Below are positions 49,396 to 64,000 of a stretch of DNA of 64,000 bases, piece after piece. The notes under the pieces are model-generated. The model did no database searches and was not told the origin of the DNA. It was given only the letters and a program-made list of their open reading frames with translations. This DNA is from Lycocorax pyrrhopterus obiensis (lineage: Eukaryota; Chordata; Aves; Passeriformes; Paradisaeidae), in the NCBI GenBank assembly GCA_014706295.1, contig JACSVZ010000009.1, positions 33,106,268 through 33,170,267 of the forward strand. Reading direction: 5' to 3'. The translations under genes were made by a program, and so were the position numbers. How positions within the stretch are numbered: the stretch's first letter is position 1; each line of letters opens with the position of its first letter.

Positions 49396-52300
49396 GTAAG
49401 AAGCTTTTCACTTTGTTTTTCGCTAGTATATCATGTTAAATAAGTCTGTGTCTTGTTGTTCTCCATTCTCTTGATCCTCCTATATGTTTCTTTGGTGCAG
49501 TGAGGAAGACTTGGCTGGTGTTAGGGAAGCAAGCATAATGATTATTGCTTCCTCTCTCCTCCTTTGCCCCACTTCTCTGTTTATACTCATGAAAATATGA
49601 CTCAGTCATTTTTAATTCTTTGAAGTAGATGAGTGGTTTTGCTGGGAGCCAGACAATTTGCCCATGTTTGTATTTCTCTGAGTGCATATATGAAGTCTTT
49701 CATTGTAGCAGAACAAGGAACAAACTCAGACTGGCTTTTGCTGTTGCTGAATCCTAACAGAGTTTGGAGCTGGGCTGTGCGTGCTGAGTGTTGCTGCTTT
49801 GAACAAGGTGCTGCAGCTCAGCCTGGCCTGTCTGCCCTGGGCAGGGGTGGCCAGCCCAGAGCTCTTGAGCTGTAGCACTTTACAGGTGGCTCAGGTGTAG
49901 ATTTTCCAGCAGAGCTGTTCAGCATAAGGCTGAAGTAATCTGGTGTAGGTAATCCAAATCCCCAGGAGCTCCTGAGGTCAGCAGGCCTGGGTGCTGCCCC
50001 AGCCACCTGCAGAAACCCCACAGGAGTGGCAGAATGAGCTGGTGAGCATCATCCTGCCTTGGTGGGCAGCAGGTACTCCCTGCACCTTTCTTTGATCTTC
50101 ACTGCTTGACAGCTTTGGTACGTGACTTTTAGGTAGGAAAGCTGAGGCAGTTCCTCGTGCACACACTGAAAAGCTGAGGCATATAAATAAATGGGTGGCC
50201 TTTGCAGGTGGGAGAAGTACCTATAAGGAAGTTGTGGCATCACATTTCAAGTGAGAAGGAGGCAAAGCAAATAGTGTGAAAATACCCTGTGTCAATGGAG
50301 AACACACTGATAAGGAAAGCTTAGGAATTTGTGGCAGCAGATTTAGTACCTCTGAGATTGAGGTGTGGGACAAGAGAGCTCACTCCTGGCTCAGGCTGCC
50401 CGCCTGGTCACTGAGGACCATTAGCACCTCACATGAGGTGAGGAGTTCAGGAAAGCAACTGAAAATTTCTGACACAACCTACAAAACAGGCCAGATTTGT
50501 AAAATGAAACACAGAAGTTTGTGTTTGGCAAAAGCTATAGTTGTCTATAGGAATTTTGTGTCTGTGGGTTAATACTAAACAATTTTTTATAGAAATCCTG
50601 ATTGGGATCTGATGGATTCTCTTGTGGGTTGCAAAAACAGGACAGTAGCTTATTAGATTCTTGTTATTGAGATTTGAGTAGAAGGTTCTTTGGGGAGTAG
50701 TTTTGTTCAAGTCTAACAATTCAATATTCCACTGAGTGAAGTAAGCTTTATCTGCTATGTTAAATTGCTTCCAGATAAATCTTGTAGACCACTGCAATAA
50801 CAATAGTTTTACACTTTAATATCTGCTGGCTTTATTAAGGCTGGCATCAGTGTAAATAGATAATTTTATGGAAAAAATAAATCCTTGAAATGAAATACTT
50901 CTCCTGTAACATGAGAAATAACTGCTACTGGAAAGCTGGGAGATATTATAGCTGAGCTGGTGTTGTCTTTAATTAATGGAATATTCTAGCAGCAAGCCTC
51001 AAAACTTAATCTAAGGTTTAGTTATTTTCATACAGTTCAGTAATTTGGAAAAATCTCATTCACATTTTCTCATTTAACGAATTTTAGTGTGGAAACTTCT
51101 ATGGGACTCAAGTGGCAAAAAAGAAATAAGCCTTCCTGCAAACAACTGCTGCTGTCTTGTCAGAGTGCAGAGGAATGAACCTGCCAGTGCTGCCAGAGTC
51201 TATGGGTTTGGCAGGGGGTTGATTGCTTGGTTGGGTGCTTGTTCAGGAGCAAGAGCTGCTACCTGAAATAATTATCTCACATCCACAAAATGAACTGGAC
51301 ACTGCGTGGTGAAGGCTGTTGGATGGAAACAGCTTTGCTGTCAGTGCATTTAGTGTGGTGTCCAGGAGTCTCCATCAGAATCAGAATATTGCTGTTACAT
51401 GAGCAGTTTAATTAAAAACTGAGGCTGAGGATGCAGATTTCTGGAGTGGCAGGAAGACAGTTACCAAGTGGAATGTGGCTACTGTGAGCAAGCCCCTTGC
51501 AACAACTGAAATCAGCAGAAGTTAATGTCACTTGTACTGTGGAGGCTGCCAGTGCAAATATATTTGTCTTATATTTGAGAATTTCTCATTTAAAGCATGT
51601 TTTATGCTAAAATACAAAACAAAAGTTTGGGGTTGTCCATACTAGAAAACCCTTGTGGAACAGTAGCAGTCAGCGAGTTTTTAACTAATGGATGGTTTAA
51701 CAGTTTGATGAAATTTCAGTGGACACAGTACTTGTCATTAAGTACAGGTTAAATGTTACTGTGGTGGTGGGAAAAAGAGGAAAGAAATTGCTGAGAAATG
51801 TTAGAAAAGATTATGAGAAACTTACTGGAATTTGTTGTGTACTTCTGTTGACTAATTGAGTGCATCAGAGGATGGGTTGGGCATGGGAGTTGCATGGGAG
51901 TTGTGTTTGGCTCTCCTTCCTGTGAGCAGAATAGGTTTGGTACCTACTGACAAACTATAGTCACATTCCTGAGTACTTCATTTTTGACTTCTTTACAGCC
52001 AAGGAAGAAACAGGCTATGATTTTTCCTCTGTCTAAACTTGATATGGGTTGAATTCAGGTATGTTTCTGGAACTGCACAGTTCAGAAACTGATGATTATA
52101 TTTTGAAATGTAACTGTGGTTGTAAATTCCAGATTATTTTGAGGTTGTGCATTAGTAACTGATTTGCTGCTGTATCTGCTGTTGGAGGTACAATGTGAAT
52201 GAGGAAAATACCTAATCAGACTACACGGCCAGCACTCCCAATTTCTTTAAGCAGTGCAAAAGTAGTGTAATTGATACAGAGATCATTTCTAAATTGGCAT

Positions 52301-54402
52301 ATTTGCAGTGAGGTTCAAGTGTCATTTAAATGGCACTGGAGACAAGAGGCACTGTTACAAAAAGTACTTTACAGAAGTCGTGCACGTCAGCACTATGGTG
52401 GGTTTTGTGATCAAAAAGGTTTTGGCTCACCAGTCACTGTCGTCTCCTACCTGTTCATCTTATCCAGTCCAGGTGACAACAAATGAATTCAGAATTAGCT
52501 GGAATACAGAGTCTGTGTTGCCTCTGTCTCTGGGTGGTGAGACAGGCAGTGTCATCCACTGTAAGGACAAAGCAGCAGGAAATATTGGCAAGAAATTAAA
52601 GATCCTGGATTTATCCTGCAAGATTGTCCCTTGTGCTTATTAATAGGAAGATTTCTCTTTTAAAACCCAAAAAAAGCCTCATGCAATGAGGGCAGAGTTG
52701 TATGTATCTACTGTATGGTAAGGGCAAGGCAAATGTTGTGTTAAGTGAGTATAATTCTGATTTTGTTTTATGCTAATTAAGCAGGTATCCTTGTCCTTTG
52801 AGGGAATTAGATTTTTTTTTTTACTTAACAACTTGACATCTCTCTACAAGTATCTTCCGTCCATACTAGCACAAACCTTGAGCTTCTCTCTCTTGTTTCA
52901 CAGGTAAAGTTCTCTGAAGCCTTTTTTTGCCTCCTCCTCAGCTGTTTTAGTCTTGTTAGGATTTACCTGTCATTGTCTCCAACATGCATGATGTAATACT
53001 TTTGAATAGATAAATAATCAGGCAGATTCTCTAAGTGTTGAGGTGCCTCCATGTCCAAGGGTGAAACTATTTTTCCATCAGTCGTCCTCTACCGTGTCAT
53101 GGAAAATTGTTGTCACTGCTCACTAATGCAGGACAGCAAGTAACCATGGGCCACACTGTTCTTCCCCTCAGCATTACAAAGCTATCCATGGTTCTTGGGA
53201 CTGTAGCACTTGACTGGATTTAAAATTGAGACCTAATTTTGCAGAAAGATAAAAAACTGAATGTCCTTAGAACACTCTTTGCTCAGGTTTGTCATGTTGT
53301 GCCTATCCTCAGAAATGCCCAAATGGTACTTCAGAAATAGAGCCCCTTCTCACAAAACCTTTCACACGTCTGAGTTTGCCATCTTGTGCCTGACCTGTTT
53401 TTCTCCAGCTTGTTTAGACAGCACAGTGATGACAGAGGAAGGCACGTAACAGCTCCAGATCTTTACTTTGCATTTAGTATACCAGTGATCTGGTGAGGTA
53501 CTTAGGAAAAAATAAAGTAGGCAAATACTCCTACTGCAAACCTGGATATTTATATGTTTTTGATAAATGCTATCGTACTTCCCTTTTTATTTTGCAGTTG
53601 GAAATGTAGCATAGCAGTTGGTCTTAAAAGTTGTGTTTGTGGGGTTTTATCAAAGGCAAGAACCTAATCATTATTTTCAATATGCAATTATTTGGAATAC
53701 TTGCTTTTAAATACTGTCTTGAAATCATGCCCATAATGACTATAAATAGGGCTTTCATTAACACAGTGTTTTCTCAAGGCAGTAAAAGTCTTTGAGAACT
53801 GCAAATATAAAGAAATTGCCTAATTTGCTCTCACCAAGGATTGCATATTCTAAACTAGCTAGAAATTCTTTTTCACAAATGGGGAACATAAAGATGCTCT
53901 GTCAGAGCAAAACTTAGTATATGCAGAGAAATTAGGACACAGATAAAATTGATGGGCCTGAAAAGAGAGAAAATGTGCATTAACAGCTACAATGTGCATT
54001 GGCTACCTACTTCCTGGAATTCCAGTGGAAGTGGTGTCATCCTCTGTCAGTGTGGTTTTGTCCAAGAAAGCAATCATTGGATTGTACCCACCCATCTTCA
54101 AGCTCTGAGAGTGCAGTTGCTGGTGGTATCAGAGGACTTTGGGGTTTGGACTTCCAGGCCAGACCTTGCACCATCAGGCTGTCCTCAGCTGAGCTGTGCC
54201 TGCAGTCCGGCCGTACCAGCTTTATTCCAGAGCTTCTCACCTGACCCCTGTGTGGTGCTTACTGCTCACAGTTACAGCTGGGGTTTGGGGGCTGGGATTT
54301 CGTGTTTTGACATCTTTAAAGTCACACAGGAAAGCCAGGAATCCACACCTATCCCAGGAGTGTTGTACAGGGCAGTTGTTTCTAGATGAAAAGTTTGAAT
54401 AT

Positions 54403-54461
54403 GATGGGTTGGGTGATACTTGTAAGTATCTGTTGATGGGTTGGGTGATACTTGTAAGTAT
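54403..54461. repeat. 27-bp direct repeat, 32-bp period
   Basis: An identical 27-base unit occurs at 54403-54429 and 54435-54461. Each copy ends in GTAAGTAT, a perfect match to the intron side of a 5' splice site on the R3HDM1 strand (54422 and 54454). Confidence 0.9.
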
Positions 54462-54492
54462 ATCTGTAAGGGAAAGCCTCCCTTCTACAGTG

Positions 54493-54515
54493 CCCCCCCC
54501 TGCCCCCCCCCCCCC
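54493..54515. repeat. Poly-C tract
   Basis: Two runs of C (8 and 13) separated by TG. The complementary strand is G-rich. It is a low-complexity tract and prone to length errors in sequencing. Confidence 0.9.
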
Positions 54516-55031
54516 AGCTCTCCCCAATATTGTTGGTGTTGGTTTAGTCTCAGCAAAAATTTCTTCTCTTTTTTTTTCCCCAAATCTGAAATGTGACTTA
54601 CCTAATTAGAGAGCGCTAGCTCAATATCCTGTATAACTGGGTTGAATTCCCTCTTCTTCCCTATGAAATGCTGGATCTGGGGTGTTTGTTTCCATATATT
54701 CTTTTGGCTTATATACTGGCTTCAAAGCTTCCAAAATTTTGCAAAAGATAGGCAATTGCTCAAGTATAGATTATTTTGCCTCTTGTCAGTGAACTGAGGA
54801 CTCCACTGACAGTCCTGATTTGACTTGAAATTTGCACTACTTGATTTGAACACACCTAAGCTAATTGAGGCTGGAGTAATTGATAGGAGCTTGGGAAATC
54901 ATCCAGTTTTTGACATCTAGTAGCTTGGTGTAACAGAAGCTTTGTCAGGGATATGCAGTGCCAGCTTTCAGCATGCAAGGAATGCTTTCAGAGCAGATGA
55001 TGGAAAGGAAAAAACATCTTGCAGGCAACAG

Positions 55032-55107
55032 AAAAACTCAAAGTCTCTGTGTGGTTCCAGGTATGGAAACAGCAAAACTCAGAGTCCGAATGGTTCCAGG
55101 TATGGAA
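55032..55107. repeat. Imperfect tandem duplication (~40 bp)
   Basis: A 17-base core, TGGTTCCAGGTATGGAA, occurs at 55052-55068 and 55091-55107, each preceded by a similar AAAACTCA..AGTC segment. It is a local duplication with about 40-bp period. Confidence 0.8.
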
Positions 55108-56460
55108 GCATTTGAACTGTCTTTGCTGCTCAAAATCTCAGCAAGTTTCCTTTAAAAAGCTGCTGATGAGTTCAGTCAGTTTTCAGTGCAGCTATTTTAA
55201 ATGCTGTTACATAGTGAAATGAGCTTAAATGAGCTCCCCTTCTGCTGCTCCTCAGCTAAGCTGGTGCAACATCCAAAATAGACATGTGGGACTTGAGGAA
55301 AATGAGAGAAAAAGCAGTTCTGCCTTTATGTGGTAGGGCTCTTTGCTGTAGGTGAGGTGTTCTTTTTAGCAATGTTGTATGGCCTGCTAAGATGTTCAGG
55401 CACTTGATAAATATCTCCTGTGAACTAAGGCAAGGAGAGCTCCATTCATGGAGTTTTCCAATGGAGTTTCTATTTATTTTCCTTTTGAAAGGAGGAAATA
55501 TTGTGCATTAAACAACATTTGAAATTACATTAATGATGTTGATTTCTCCTTACAAATATTGGGCCTGTGCTCACTAAAACCAGTTCTGTTAAAAGCTTGT
55601 CTATTCATCAGTTTTAGTTCTCCAGGGAAACCAGTACTTAAATTATGTGATGCCACTCTAAATGTTTCTATTCTTGTGCTACTGGCACTGGGGGTTGAAT
55701 TAGTTTTAACTATGCCGTTAGCAAATCATTAAATGCTTTTGTTGATTCAAATGTACCTTTCAGCTATGCATGCTGTAGTAAAAGCCTGGTAATTTTTTTT
55801 TTTTAAGGAACAATAGTAACAGAAGAAGGGCTTTGGGAGGAAAAAGCAAATTATTGCATAATAAGTTACTAAAATGGCTCTGGGAAGTGAAGAAGCATAT
55901 TAATGCATAGTAAGTTGCTAAATGAAAGGAAAAAAAAATCACTAGCCCATATTGAAATATACTTTTATAGGTCTCAAGATGAAAGAAAAAACCCCATGTG
56001 TTTTAAGCTGCTTATGATAGGTCATAATCTGTTATCTATTCCCTTGGTAGAGGCAATGCTTTTCTTTTTTTAATATCATTTTTCCAGGTAGGTTTCAGGA
56101 ATAGGAAGAAAATTTATAAAAACCATGTCATGTTGCCAAGGAAATTAGGAAACAAGAATTGAAAGTGTAGGAGCTGGCTGTGAGAGTAAACTGCTTGGAT
56201 CCCACTGAACAAGGATAATATTTGGTTCCTGTTAAAGTGCTCTAATATCTATTGTTGATAAGTGAAGAAGGGAAATCAAGGACAAGCCTGACGAAAGTGG
56301 GAGAGCGTCTAATCCGTCAGCCAGAAGCACCTGCTGTTCCTTTCACAGATCTGCCCGTGTCAGTGCTAACTGTCAAAGCTTTCTCTTGTACAGACTTTTG
56401 CATTAACAAACTTGTGCCACTGAGTTTAATGTAACCCTTCTCTGTTGTGCCTGTCGCCAG

Positions 56461-56502
56461 CGGCCAGCGCAGTCCTTTGGACAGACAGCCAAAAGGTCCA
56501 AG
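56461..56502 (+). CDS. R3HDM1: R3HDM1 coding exon, 42 nt (residues 58-71)
   Basis: This short exon reads RPAQSFGQTAKRSK and matches human R3HDM1 (RPVQSFGQTGKRSK). The acceptor is TGCCTGTCGCCAG and the donor TCCAAG|GTACGG. It is 14 codons, phase 0 at both ends, so it could be included or skipped without changing frame. It adds a basic KRSK patch before the conserved [13 protein letters not shown] motif. The neighbouring 445-bp intron (56503-56947) has a pyrimidine-rich end and nothing else notable. Confidence 0.95.
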
Positions 56503-56947
56503 GTACGGTAGCCCGGTGTGCTGGCATGCGAAGGGAGCCCTTCATGCTTGGTGCAGCTTCGTTACTTTGTGGAAAGTGCCTTTAGTTTTATTTTTTGGCA
56601 TTGTAGCTTTGTTTTATTCTGTTGGATTTTTGTCTTGCCTAGTTGTCTGCTTTTGTGATTTGCCTTTATATTTTTGGTGGCTTTTTATTGCTATGGAGAG
56701 AAACAATTTCCCAACATTTTATTTACTTTTCATTAGATGTGCTCTATTGTGCTGGTAGTGCCTTCAAAATCTGCAGTTGCTTGGGTATTTTCATCCTAAA
56801 GGGAATTATTTATTTTATTGAAAACTTTAAAAATGCAGTTTTCAGCCATTTTGTTTTTCATATAATGAATGAAAAAATAAAGGCTTATGGTATATTTATA
56901 TAATCTTTTATAAGCCATAGTTTTTAATTTTACATACTTTCCTTTAG

Positions 56948-64000
<7,053 letters not shown>

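Larger units (their letters stand above)
49396..56460 (+). other. R3HDM1: R3HDM1 intron after first coding exon
   Basis: About 7.1 kb without a recognised exon. It has a GC-richer patch at about 49730-50100, a tandem 27-bp repeat at 54403, a C tract at 54493 and an imperfect duplication at 55032. Open frames at 53949-54609 overlap on both strands and look accidental. Confidence 0.65.

Overview
The window looks like nuclear DNA from a bird. It is intron-dominated and has few repeats. The only interspersed repeats I recognise are two 3'-end fragments of CR1 LINEs, the typical avian retrotransposon, and there are two CpG-rich promoter-like patches. Nothing prokaryotic, organellar or viral was seen. 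I cannot name the species.

Two protein-coding genes are arranged head to head. On the minus strand is the 5' end of ZRANB3, an annealing helicase and endonuclease of the SNF2 family that acts at stalled replication forks. It has a probable non-coding exon 1 ending at 18142 and a first coding exon at 12822-12973; its remaining exons lie to the left, outside the window. On the plus strand is the 5' part of R3HDM1, an R3H/SUZ-domain protein related to ARPP21 and R3HDM2. Four coding exons are present (49225-49395, 56461-56502, 56948-57037, 62348-62462), encoding about the first 139 residues. The R3H domain itself lies to the right of the window. In human 2q21.3 the same two genes are neighbours, in the ZRANB3-R3HDM1-UBXN4-LCT-MCM6 block, which supports both identifications.

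Layout: 1-12821 is ZRANB3 intron; 12822-12980 is ZRANB3 exon 2; 12981-18141 is ZRANB3 intron 1, with a CR1 close to the promoter. About 18230-19530 is a TATA-less CpG island with three inverted CCAAT boxes, acting as a shared promoter. From about 19509 to 49184 is the 5' untranslated part of R3HDM1, which contains a second, smaller CpG-rich patch at about 38006-38310 and a candidate leader exon at 48117-48325. From 49185 to the end are coding exons and introns of R3HDM1.

The most interesting material is in the R3HDM1 leader. The 38-kb CpG patch looks like an alternative promoter with a short first exon that ends in phase 0 (reading MEQNADSMQ). The candidate leader exon at 48117-48325 is open in that same phase over its whole length, and together they would form an 88-codon upstream frame ending nine bases before the R3HDM1 ATG. 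This rests on predicted splice sites and would need transcript data. I found no clear evidence of a wholly new multi-gene system.
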